64,000 bases of DNA from Bin55 sp965220235. Lineage in GTDB: Bacteria; Pseudomonadota; Gammaproteobacteria; Pseudomonadales; Azotimanducaceae. The notes beneath the pieces were generated by a model. That model had not been told where the DNA came from. It saw only the letters and a list, made by a program, of their open reading frames with translations, and did not search any database. The stretch covers positions 3,596,001 to 3,660,000 of the forward strand of contig OZ244815.1 in the NCBI GenBank assembly GCA_965220235.1, in the 5' to 3' direction. Position numbers and translations under genes: made by a program. Shown here in pieces: positions 35,410 to 43,364 of this stretch (position 1 is the stretch's first letter; every line of letters begins with the position of its first letter).

Positions 35410-36747
35410 ATGCCCGACGAAAAGCCCGTTTTGAGGACTCTATTGACACGTCGCGAACGCGGTATACACGAGTTTTTTGCTAGCGATCCCGAACGCGCAG
35501 ATTGGGAGACCTGGCGTCGAATTGCTCATCCCAAGTCTCGACGCGGATTTCTAACTGGATTAAGCGCCATGGCTGGTGCGCTCGGAGTACATATTGCGTT
35601 TTCGGAACTGATGCCAAGAGGTTTGATTCCTGCGGTATATGCCAACGCGAACGAACCGTTTACGATCGAAGGCAAAGACGGTTTAGTTCTGCTCAACGAT
35701 CGTCCGTTGAATGCCGAAACTATGCCGCACCTATTGAACGATGATGTTACGCCGACCAATCGACTCTTTATTCGCAACAATGGCTTACCGCCCGCTGAGA
35801 CGAATCCTTCAAGCTGGTCTCTCACCATCGGGGGCGAGTCGGTGGGTACTTCTCGACGTTACACACTGCCAGAACTGAAGCAAAAGTTCGAGCACATTTC
35901 ACAACAAATTACTTTAGAGTGTGGCGGTAACGGTCGAGCCGAATTTGATCCGCCTGTTAGTGGTAATCAGTGGACGCTCGGCGCTGTCGGATGTCCGGTT
36001 TGGGACGGCATGCGTTTACGGGACCTCTTATTGGATATCGGCATAGAAGACAACGCCGTCTTTCTTGCCTACCACGGAAACGACCGTCACGCCAGCGGCG
36101 ATTCAACTCGCGAAGCGATTTCACGTGGGGTTCACATTTCAAAAGCCATGGACCCAGATTCGATGTTGGTATGGGGTATGAACGGAGCCGATATGCATCC
36201 CATGAATGGTCACCCTCTCCGTTTGGTGTTCGGCGGCCAACCCGGTTCGACATCAGGGAAATGGTTAACAGGTCTATCGATACGTGATCGCCTACATGAC
36301 GGTCCCAAGATGGCTCCGCCCGCGTATCACGTGCCCTGTGAACCCGTCGCACGTGGCAGTCAGGTTGCCGACGAAGATATGTGCATGCTTGATTCAATGC
36401 CGGTTAAATCTCTGATTACAAGTCCGGCATCAGGGATTCAGCATGAATCGGCGCAACGCTTACCCATTCACGGGCATGCATGGGCTGGTGCACAAGGCGT
36501 TAACTCAGTGCAACTTTCGATTGACTACGGCACGACTTGGTTGAATGCGGAATTGCACCCACCGGTCAATCGATTCGCGTGGCAACATTTCGACCACTTG
36601 CTCTCGTTCCCAACACCTGGTTACTATGAAGTCTGGGCTCGCGCAATCGACTCAGATGGCGAGTCGCAACCGATGCTTGTACCAGGTTGGAATCCTAAGG
36701 GATACGGCAACAACGCGTGTCATCGCATCGCTGTTTATGTGGTCTAA
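35410..36747 (+). CDS. periplasmic sulfite dehydrogenase, molybdenum subunit (SorA/SoxC-like)
   Basis: Sulfite oxidase-family molybdopterin enzyme of 445 residues, oxidising sulfite to sulfate. A twin-arginine leader is evident (SRRGFLTGLSAMAGALG), so the folded protein is exported by Tat. The molybdenum-ligating cysteine is in ITLECGGNGRAEF. GMRLRDLLLDIGI, WGMNGADMHPMNGHPLRLV and the C-terminal dimerisation domain (QLSIDYGTTWLNAEL, FPTPGYYEVWARAIDSDG) fit the family. It overlaps by 11 bases a small c-type cytochrome gene, which fits a SorAB-type enzyme. Confidence 0.9.
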   Translation: MPDEKPVLRTLLTRRERGIHEFFASDPERADWETWRRIAHPKSRRGFLTGLSAMAGALGVHIAFSELMPRGLIPAVYANANEPFTIEGKDGLVLLNDRPLNAETMPHLLNDDVTPTNRLFIRNNGLPPAETNPSSWSLTIGGESVGTSRRYTLPELKQKFEHISQQITLECGGNGRAEFDPPVSGNQWTLGAVGCPVWDGMRLRDLLLDIGIEDNAVFLAYHGNDRHASGDSTREAISRGVHISKAMDPDSMLVWGMNGADMHPMNGHPLRLVFGGQPGSTSGKWLTGLSIRDRLHDGPKMAPPAYHVPCEPVARGSQVADEDMCMLDSMPVKSLITSPASGIQHESAQRLPIHGHAWAGAQGVNSVQLSIDYGTTWLNAELHPPVNRFAWQHFDHLLSFPTPGYYEVWARAIDSDGESQPMLVPGWNPKGYGNNACHRIAVYVV

Positions 36748-37108
36748 AGCACCACTCGTCACGTTCGTGTGGATCGCGCTCGTCGCATCGGCATTTCAAG
36801 CTCAGGATCAATCGAACCTTCCCGACCCGGTTCTAATCGTAGATTCGGAAGGCAGTTGGAAGCTAGTTCGAGCGCATTGCACATCTTGCCACTCAAGTCA
36901 AATCTTCAAGAATCTTCGTCTGTCACGCGATGCTTGGCAGGATGTTATTAGGCGCATGCAATCCGACGAAGGATTGTGGGAGCTAGGGGAGAGTGAAGCG
37001 AAGATTCTTGACTACCTAGAGACGCATTTTGGTCCCCAGGCAGACTCACCTAAAAGACGGAGTCGTCGCGCCCCAATTTCGCCGCGAATCCAAACGCCCC
37101 CGGATTAG
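36737..37108 (+). CDS. monohaem cytochrome c, putative SorB-like electron acceptor
   Basis: Small exported c-type cytochrome of about 123 residues. From the ATG at 36737 it has a signal peptide (APLVTFVWIALVASAFQAQ) and then the haem site CTSCHS within LVRAHCTSCHSSQIFK; DAWQDVIRRMQSDEGLW supplies the likely methionine ligand. The frame is open further upstream, but that part lies inside the sulfite dehydrogenase gene and has no protein-like character. The overlap with that gene suggests it takes electrons from sulfite oxidation. The basic, Pro-rich tail after ~residue 100 is unusual. Confidence 0.8.
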   Translation: MWSKAPLVTFVWIALVASAFQAQDQSNLPDPVLIVDSEGSWKLVRAHCTSCHSSQIFKNLRLSRDAWQDVIRRMQSDEGLWELGESEAKILDYLETHFGPQADSPKRRSRRAPISPRIQTPPD

Positions 37109-37177
37109 ACGGAGCCATGTCCTAAGTATGACTGAAGATTAGGAATTAGCTGCGAATGAAGGGCGAGATACCGGCAA

Positions 37178-38248
37178 TCAATTGCGGATACCTTCGAAAG
37201 TCGCAAATACACCCTCTCTAATGTCCAACTGCCCATGTAGTGTCGAGTCGCGTACCAATCCCGTCATGATGAAAAAACTTTGTGCCATCCGAACCCGCCC
37301 AAACACCGCTGGACCGTCGATGAAGATGTCTTGAATCGGCATTACAGAGTCATCAAGGTGCACTTCACCTTCAACCCCACTCTGGGTCTTTCGAAACGTA
37401 GTAAACCATTCCTGCTCACCATATATGGTCTGTGCTCGAATATGCCACGTGCCGAAGAAGTCGAACTCCTCTGTGGCGAGTGAGAAGGTTGTGAAGTTCT
37501 CCAACAACGCCCAACAAACTGGCGGCACAATGTGATCGAGCATCGCGGAGTAGACCTGCCCATGGGGAGTTTGAGTGATCGTGCGCATGATCGTACCGTC
37601 ATCATCGCAATCTCTAGCCAACTGCGTTAAGCCTCGGAAACTCTTTATGTACTCCGCGGTCGATTGTTGCCGTTCAGCAGTCCCGTAGTAGATCTCTGAC
37701 GGACGAAGTCCTGCATCTTCAAATCGTTCTGTCGGATCAGACAGTACCGCTGGGAATATCTCGTATTGCCCGTTCTGGTGCTCCATCCAGTGCTCCATCA
37801 TCTCAGGATCGCTGACGACTTTCTCTCCTTGCTCATTTTCAAGCGATCTGACGATGAGTCCTGCAAGGTTGCCAGTCTGTCGGCGAACGTTCTCAGCGAT
37901 CTGGAAAAAGGCACTCTGTCGTGCTCGTAGTTCAGTCGCTTCTAGTACTTCAGTCTGTTTTGCCGAATTGAGATTCGTTTGTTTCAACGCCTCAGTGTTT
38001 GACGCTAGTTCTCGCTGTTGAATGAACAAACCGATCACCAACCATAGAAATGCGAGCGGCGCGAAAAAACCCTCTAAGAACCCGCCAATTGCATCTGCAC
38101 TTTGATCAACGAATGACATCCAACCGTCAAGGAAAACGATGTAGATAAGTCCGCCGAAGATCCACACCGTTGTGAGGGAAATCCCTAAGCCAAGCAGCCA
38201 TTTGCGATCCGGCAATTTCGTCTCTGAACTGTCTTTTTCGTCATTCAC
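37178..38248 (-). CDS. membrane protein with C-terminal beta-rich domain, unknown function
   Basis: A 356-residue protein that I do not recognise by name. Two spans (GLGISLTTVWIFGGLIYIVF and FAPLAFLWLVIGLFIQQ) are followed by a helical, probably coiled-coil stretch (QQRELASNTEALKQTNLNSAK to ~residue 130). The N-terminal layout superficially resembles proteins labelled as putative phage abortive infection (AbiC-like), but this is weak. The last ~95 residues, from FFGTWHIRAQTIYG to the end, look like a small beta-barrel (calycin-like) module. The start is GTG at 38248. It stands alone between convergent sulfite dehydrogenase genes and an SDR gene. Confidence 0.65.
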   Translation of the reverse strand: MNDEKDSSETKLPDRKWLLGLGISLTTVWIFGGLIYIVFLDGWMSFVDQSADAIGGFLEGFFAPLAFLWLVIGLFIQQRELASNTEALKQTNLNSAKQTEVLEATELRARQSAFFQIAENVRRQTGNLAGLIVRSLENEQGEKVVSDPEMMEHWMEHQNGQYEIFPAVLSDPTERFEDAGLRPSEIYYGTAERQQSTAEYIKSFRGLTQLARDCDDDGTIMRTITQTPHGQVYSAMLDHIVPPVCWALLENFTTFSLATEEFDFFGTWHIRAQTIYGEQEWFTTFRKTQSGVEGEVHLDDSVMPIQDIFIDGPAVFGRVRMAQSFFIMTGLVRDSTLHGQLDIREGVFATFEGIRN

Positions 38249-38313
38249 GATGATGACTCAACTGTGTTCACTGAAGTCTCGGCGAATTCGCATCCCCGGA
38301 GATTCAGAATGGC

Positions 38314-39198
38314 TCAGGTTCTCGGTCTCGGTTGCCTTCGCTCTCGCGGTTTCGCGCCGGTCATATCCATGAGCGTGTCAATGTGCGGTACCAAATCTTC
38401 GTACGTCGCACCCGCGCCTAGGGACACCCCGGGGTTTACCACAATTTCGCTTCGCGAATAGTTGCCGCCACTCGCATGAATAACGCAACCATTTGGCGCA
38501 CCTTCGCTGCACATGAATAGCACCGCCGGGCTGACAAGCGATGGACTCCGGTTGGGATCTGGATCCGAAATGTCTTCGTCACGACCCGGCACAGTATTCG
38601 TCATTCGCGTTGCCGCGCCAGGTCCTAAGCAGTTCACGTGAACGTTTCGGGGACCGCCTTCTAACGCGAGTACATTAGCTAACCCCAACATACCCATCTT
38701 CGCTGCACCATAGTTCGATTGACCGTAGTTACCAAATATCCCGGACCCCGAACTCGTGAAGACTATCCGACCGTATCGTTGGTCGTACATATGAGGCCAC
38801 GCCGCATGAGTTACGTAGGCTGTACCCGTCAAGTGCACCTGCATGACCAAATCGAAGTCATCAAGCGATACCTTCTTGAACGTTTTGTCGCGAAGAATCC
38901 CAGCGTTGTTAACCAATATATCGATACGACCGAAATTAGAAATCGCATCGTCGATGATGCTCTTCGCGCCGTCTCGATCGGCGACGGATGCTTTATTGGC
39001 GACCGCTTCACCGCCTAGCTCGTTGATCTCCGCGACAACTTGATCGGCCATATCGCCTGCGCCGTCTCCAGAGACGCTCCCACCGAGATCGTTAACCACC
39101 ACTTTGGCACCGCGTTTTGCGAATTCAATGGCGTGAGAGCGACCAATCCCGCCGCCTGCACCAGTAATAACCGCAACTTTGCCTTCAAATTCCGACAT
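38314..39198 (-). CDS. short-chain dehydrogenase/reductase, hydroxyacyl-CoA dehydrogenase-like
   Basis: NAD(P)-dependent SDR of 294 residues. The nucleotide-binding motif VAVITGAGGGIGRSHAIEFA is followed by VVVNDLGGSVSGDG, the pattern of the D-3-hydroxyacyl-CoA dehydrogenase domain of multifunctional enzyme 2 and relatives. ILVNNAGILRDKTF and the catalytic SSGSGIFGNYGQSNYGAAK (Ser, Tyr, Lys) are intact. A strong AGGAGGAAGC precedes the ATG on the minus strand. Fatty-acid or steroid-like acyl-CoA substrates are likely but unproven. Confidence 0.9.
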   Translation of the reverse strand: MSEFEGKVAVITGAGGGIGRSHAIEFAKRGAKVVVNDLGGSVSGDGAGDMADQVVAEINELGGEAVANKASVADRDGAKSIIDDAISNFGRIDILVNNAGILRDKTFKKVSLDDFDLVMQVHLTGTAYVTHAAWPHMYDQRYGRIVFTSSGSGIFGNYGQSNYGAAKMGMLGLANVLALEGGPRNVHVNCLGPGAATRMTNTVPGRDEDISDPDPNRSPSLVSPAVLFMCSEGAPNGCVIHASGGNYSRSEIVVNPGVSLGAGATYEDLVPHIDTLMDMTGAKPRERRQPRPRT

Positions 39199-39307
39199 GC
39201 TTCCTCCTGTTCTTAACCCATTTATGTTAGTCGCCCAAGGTGTGCGCTAATTCGTCAATTTTCTAAGGCTTATTGTTGGTAGCTGAGATTATGAATTTGA
39301 GCGGCCC

Positions 39308-40135
39308 ATGTCTAGCATCCTGATCCTGCACCCCGGCGAAATGGGTTCGTCATTGGGGGCATGTCTTCGCAGCAACCGGCACGATGTTGGTTGGGTTTCC
39401 AAAACTCGCTCTCCTGCGACGCGCAAGCGTGCTGAAGCTGACGCATTTATCGAATACACCAACCTTCCACTTGCGTTGGAGAACGCCGATGTCGTCATAT
39501 CCATTTGCCCTCCCGAATTCGCAGAGGCAACCGCAGAATCCGTTATCGAACTGGATTTCAAAGGGATTTATGTCGATGCGAATGCAACCTCACCAATGAC
39601 GGCGGGGCGAATCGCAACCTTGGTTGGTGAGAATTACGTCGACGGTAGCATCATTGGACCGCCTGCAAGACGAGCTGGCGCAACGCGCATGTATCTGTCT
39701 GGTGCGAGAGCGTCGTTTATTCGTGACCTCTTTGACGGAACGTTCGCAAGTCCGACCGACCTAGGTTCTGCCGCTACTGCGGCTTCCGCGTTAAAAATGT
39801 GTTACGCAGCCTACACCAAAGGTACATCCGCATTGTTGCTCAACATACGTGCACTTGCCTCGGCTAACGATGTCACGGACGCTTTGTTAGGCGAGTGGTC
39901 GATATCGCAACCTGAATTGCACGCACGTAGCGAACGAACAGGACCTTCAGTAAGTCGAAAAGCGTGGCGATTTGCTGCAGAAATGCGCGAAATCGCAAGC
40001 ACTTTCGCAGCAAACGGATTACCCAATGGCTTCCATGAAGGTGCCGCGCAGGTCTACGAACGCCTATCGGAATTCAAGGATGCGCCACCCACCGCTACCG
40101 TAGACCTGGTGGCTAAACTGCTAAAGAACGTGTGA
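39308..40135 (+). CDS. NAD(P)-dependent dehydrogenase with DUF1932 C-terminal domain
   Basis: A 275-residue protein of the 6-phosphogluconate/beta-hydroxyacid dehydrogenase superfamily. The N-terminal Rossmann fold begins ILILHPGEMGSSLGACLRS, a variant of the GxGxxG loop; DVVISICPPEFAEATAESV and YVDANATSPMTAGRI follow. The C-terminal domain (residues ~180-270) matches the DUF1932 type, with the lysine region ASALKMCYAAYTKGTSALL. Substrate is unknown. It stands between a divergent SDR gene and a convergent serine hydrolase gene. Confidence 0.82.
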   Translation: MSSILILHPGEMGSSLGACLRSNRHDVGWVSKTRSPATRKRAEADAFIEYTNLPLALENADVVISICPPEFAEATAESVIELDFKGIYVDANATSPMTAGRIATLVGENYVDGSIIGPPARRAGATRMYLSGARASFIRDLFDGTFASPTDLGSAATAASALKMCYAAYTKGTSALLLNIRALASANDVTDALLGEWSISQPELHARSERTGPSVSRKAWRFAAEMREIASTFAANGLPNGFHEGAAQVYERLSEFKDAPPTATVDLVAKLLKNV

Positions 40136-40136
40136 T

Positions 40137-41441
40137 CTATTCGTATACGAGTGCGCTCCGAACGGTACGATGTAGATCGCGGGAGAGTGGTACGCCACCT
40201 CCCATGCGCTGAATCATGCCGACCACGATGAGGTCTTCGACAGGATCAATCCAAAACACCGTTCCTGCCGCACCTCCCCAGTTGTACTCACCATGCGAGC
40301 GACCTGCCGTCGACGGACCGGTGTTCACGCCGAAACCTAGTCCGAATCCGAAATTGCGTGCACCTGATCCCAACATCGCGCCAGGATCTTCACCGGTTCT
40401 ACCTTCAGCATGGATCGCCTCATCTAAATGATTACGCCGCATCTCTTCAACAGTTTCAGCCTTGAGAATGCGTACGCCATTAAGCTCTCCTCCGTTCGCG
40501 ACAGCTCGAGCGAACGTCATGTAGTCGTGCGCCGTGGAGACGAGGCCACCGCCACCAGAGAAAAACGTGACATTGCGGTATGACTCAAAACTCTGCGGAC
40601 CAGACTGAATGAGATGGTTCATTGACCGGCTCCAACTGTGGTTCGGTAGGAACCGATCGAATTTATCTTCCGGTACACCAAAGAACGTGTCTTCCATCCC
40701 TAACGGACCGAAGATGTTCTCCTGGAGATACACGTCAAACGTCTTCCCGCTCAAGCGCTCAATCAACAGTCCTTGAACATCAACCGCAATGCTGTACTGC
40801 CAGCGTGTTGCGGGTTCGTGCATCAGTGGAATATCAGCAACCTTCATTGCGAATTCCTCTAAGTCCTTCGAACCAAGTACGTTTTCATTTCTAATTCGTT
40901 GATCAACTGGGTGACCAGTAAATACGTAACCGAACCCCGCCGTGTGCGTGAGCAGGTTGCGGATTGTGATCGGATTTTTAGGCGGTGTGGGTTCGCCTTC
41001 TGGATTGTGAACTTTTAAATCGGCGAACTCCGGAATGTATTTGTCGAGTCGGTCGTCTAATTCAAACTTACCTTGCTCGTGTAGTTGCATTAACGCAACG
41101 CCGGTGATAGGTTTCGTCATTGAATAGATTCGAAACAGGTCGTCTTCCTTGACCGGTCGTTCGTCCTCAAGACCACGATTCCCTACGGCTTTCGTATAGA
41201 CCACTTCGTTCTGATAAGACACCGACACGACGATGCCTGCGACGCTTCCTTCCTCGACATACTCGGCCATCATTTCATCGACGGCTGATAACGCTGCTTT
41301 ATCAATCGAAACACTTGTTTTACCGTGCCAAGTCGGCTCCGACGAGGTCGCCTCATCTGTACCTGCTGGTTGCGCCAAGAGCGCAACGCTGGCAAGAAGC
41401 AACACGACGTGCGCAAACCAGCGAAATGCATTCATGTCCAT
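40137..41441 (-). CDS. serine hydrolase of the beta-lactamase/esterase family, exported
   Basis: Class C beta-lactamase-like hydrolase, more likely an esterase or peptidase than an antibiotic resistance enzyme. About 434 residues with a signal peptide (RWFAHVVLLLASVALLAQ). The active-site SxxK is in FRIYSMTKPITGVAL, the tyrosine motif is RWQYSIAVDVQGLLI, and HGEYNWGGAAGTVFWIDP is the third family box. I chose ATG 41441 because GGGAG lies five bases upstream; ATG 41435 is also possible. The reported longer frame adds seven residues. Function in the cell is unknown. Confidence 0.85.
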   Translation of the reverse strand: MDMNAFRWFAHVVLLLASVALLAQPAGTDEATSSEPTWHGKTSVSIDKAALSAVDEMMAEYVEEGSVAGIVVSVSYQNEVVYTKAVGNRGLEDERPVKEDDLFRIYSMTKPITGVALMQLHEQGKFELDDRLDKYIPEFADLKVHNPEGEPTPPKNPITIRNLLTHTAGFGYVFTGHPVDQRIRNENVLGSKDLEEFAMKVADIPLMHEPATRWQYSIAVDVQGLLIERLSGKTFDVYLQENIFGPLGMEDTFFGVPEDKFDRFLPNHSWSRSMNHLIQSGPQSFESYRNVTFFSGGGGLVSTAHDYMTFARAVANGGELNGVRILKAETVEEMRRNHLDEAIHAEGRTGEDPGAMLGSGARNFGFGLGFGVNTGPSTAGRSHGEYNWGGAAGTVFWIDPVEDLIVVGMIQRMGGGVPLSRDLHRTVRSALVYE

Positions 41442-41534
41442 CACGACTCCCAATATCACCAACAGCTAGAATTGCCGAATTAAACGTATGCCAGACGCGC
41501 ATAAGCACATGAGCGGCTCAGCCCGTAGTAACCT

Positions 41535-42539
41535 TTGATTCGGACGATTCACTTGACTAACTCTCGGCGCCATGACTGGCAAAAAAACGAGGTGCTCGCC
41601 TTGTTCGAGCGGCCATTCAGCGACCTTATGTTTAAGGCGCAGTCTATACACCGGGAGCATTTTGATCCCAACAAAGTTCAACTGAGCACGCTTCTCAGCA
41701 TTAAGACTGGCGGATGCCCTGAAGACTGTAAATACTGTCCTCAGAGCGTGCATTTTGATACGGGATTGGACGTGCATGGTTTGTTGCCGATGGAAGATGT
41801 CGTCCAAGCCGCGCGCAACGCCAAAGCGGATGGTGCCTCGCGTTTTTGCATGGGTGCAGCCTGGCGCAGTCCAACAGGACGCCAGGTAGAGCAGGTTGCC
41901 GAACTCGTTCGCGCCGTGAACGATGAAGGACTTGAGACTTGTGTGACACTCGGTATGTTGAGCGACGACAAGGCTCGATGTCTTGCTGATGCGGGATTAG
42001 CGTACTACAACCACAACCTTGACACCTCGCCTGAGTACTACGGCGACATCATTACGACACGCACGTATCAGGATCGTCTGGACACGCTGTCCGCAGTCCG
42101 CGATGCCGGCATCAACGTGTGTTGCGGCGGGATTGTGGGGATGGGTGAGTCACGCGAAGACCGTGCAGGACTACTCCAACAACTCGCGAATCTACCTCAA
42201 CATCCCGAATCTGTACCCATCAATATGCTCGTACGGGTCGAAGGCACCCCACTAAGCGAATCAGAAGGGATTTCGAGCATTGAATTCGTCCGTACGGTTT
42301 GCGTTGCACGGATTCTCATGCCTCGATCTTTTGTCAGACTATCTGCCGGTCGCACCGAAATGAGTGACGAAGCACAAACACTCTGCTATCTCGCCGGCGC
42401 AAACTCGGTTTTCTGCGGGGAACGGTTACTTACCACACCAAACCCGGAGAACGAAGAAGACAAAGTGCTATTCGACCAGCTCGGCATCGAGCCGCTCGAT
42501 ATTGCGACCGAAGAAGCACCGATTCGTGCTGTACTTTGA
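41535..42539 (+). CDS. bioB: biotin synthase
   Basis: Radical SAM enzyme inserting sulfur into dethiobiotin. Length ~334. The [4Fe-4S] motif GGCPEDCKYCPQS and the second-cluster region with YNHNLDTSPEYY, GGIVGMGESREDR and RLSAGRTEM are typical. Only TTG starts are available: 41535, or 41553 which gives an N terminus (TNSRRHDWQKNEVLALFERP) closer to E. coli BioB and is the better choice biologically. No other bio gene follows; the 3' end overlaps a MaoC-like gene by 14 bases. Confidence 0.95.
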   Translation: MIRTIHLTNSRRHDWQKNEVLALFERPFSDLMFKAQSIHREHFDPNKVQLSTLLSIKTGGCPEDCKYCPQSVHFDTGLDVHGLLPMEDVVQAARNAKADGASRFCMGAAWRSPTGRQVEQVAELVRAVNDEGLETCVTLGMLSDDKARCLADAGLAYYNHNLDTSPEYYGDIITTRTYQDRLDTLSAVRDAGINVCCGGIVGMGESREDRAGLLQQLANLPQHPESVPINMLVRVEGTPLSESEGISSIEFVRTVCVARILMPRSFVRLSAGRTEMSDEAQTLCYLAGANSVFCGERLLTTPNPENEEDKVLFDQLGIEPLDIATEEAPIRAVL

Positions 42540-42981
42540 CGATATCGAAATTGGGTATCGCAGCAAAGTAGGGACCTACACGCTTACCGAGACAGAAGTC
42601 GTCGAGTTTGCGTCAAGATGGGACCCGCAACCGTTCCACATTGATAAAGAAGCCGCGACAAATTCGATTTTTGGCGGATTAACAGCTTCATCGCTGCACT
42701 TATTTGCAATCTGCACTCGATTGTTCTTCGATCATGAAGACCATATTCAGATTCTCGCGATGCTCGGTAAGGAAGCGATCCGCATTCCGAACCCTGCTAG
42801 ACCTGGCGACTTACTAACCTATACCACGGAGTGTATTAAGAAAAAGCCCTCATCGTCGCGACCCGACCGCGGCGTGATTACATTGAGCGATACGCTAGCC
42901 AATCAACGTAATGAGCAAGTCCTGACACAGCAAGTCGCATTGCTGGTGGCGAGACAATCAATTGGCGAAACCGAACCATAA
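42526..42981 (+). CDS. MaoC-like hotdog-fold dehydratase family protein
   Basis: A 151-residue protein of the MaoC/hotdog fold related to (R)-enoyl-CoA hydratases. The GTG at 42526 (MLYFDDIEIGYRSKV) is inside bioB and gives the family's natural N terminus. Key elements: TETEVVEFASRWDPQPFHID with the catalytic Asp/His pair and SIFGGLTASSLHLFAI. The reading frame is open further upstream only as a shadow of bioB. Acyl-CoA hydration is the usual role; the substrate is unknown. Confidence 0.82.
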   Translation: MLYFDDIEIGYRSKVGTYTLTETEVVEFASRWDPQPFHIDKEAATNSIFGGLTASSLHLFAICTRLFFDHEDHIQILAMLGKEAIRIPNPARPGDLLTYTTECIKKKPSSSRPDRGVITLSDTLANQRNEQVLTQQVALLVARQSIGETEP

Positions 42982-43013
42982 CGTTCGTATCGGAAGACGC
43001 TTGACCCGACAGG

Positions 43014-43259
43014 TTAGTGAAAATCTGGCGGCTCCCGCATTGGTTCCCGTACCGGAAGCTCAAGGTCGAACGGTCCTACTTCAGCGAAGCACTCGCGCGT
43101 GAACGAGATTAAGTCAGTAGGGGTTGGAAACTCGTCTGCAACAGCCTCTTGCAATACCGCTCGAACTTCCTCCGCCATTGAACGATTGTGCGCATCCGCT
43201 CGCATTTTGAGACGACTTACCACTTTGTCGTCATGGCTATGAATCGTGATGCTAGCCAT
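43014..43259 (-). CDS. FitA/VapB-type antitoxin, ribbon-helix-helix, without visible toxin
   Basis: About 81 residues. MASITIHSHDDKVVSRLKMR and the following RSMAEEVRAVLQEAV are the ribbon-helix-helix DNA-binding start of FitA-like antitoxins; the C-terminal DLELPVREPMREPPDF is the toxin-binding tail typical of that family. ATG 43259 is preferred over GTG 43265. In a complete module a PIN-domain ribonuclease (FitB/VapC) gene would follow on the same strand, but directly downstream lies the end of the MaoC-like gene and no PIN ORF is seen. It appears to be an orphan, or may regulate something else. Confidence 0.8.
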   Translation of the reverse strand: MASITIHSHDDKVVSRLKMRADAHNRSMAEEVRAVLQEAVADEFPTPTDLISFTRECFAEVGPFDLELPVREPMREPPDFH

Positions 43260-43364
43260 ATCCACTTATTTCCAGATATTTCGATGGGCGACTTCAATGA
43301 GATCGATTGTATGATCGATCCTTGAACTAACAGAATCGAATTTCTTGAGTGTGCGCCGGGCTCC

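Noticed and set aside
36545..36736. Upstream extension of the SorB-like cytochrome frame
   Set aside because: It lies wholly inside the sulfite dehydrogenase gene and a proper signal peptide begins only at the ATG at 36737.
37178..38248. Phage abortive-infection (AbiC-like) identity for the two-span protein
   Set aside because: The likeness is limited to membrane topology and a Gln/Glu-rich helix; the C-terminal half does not match, so no defence role is claimed.
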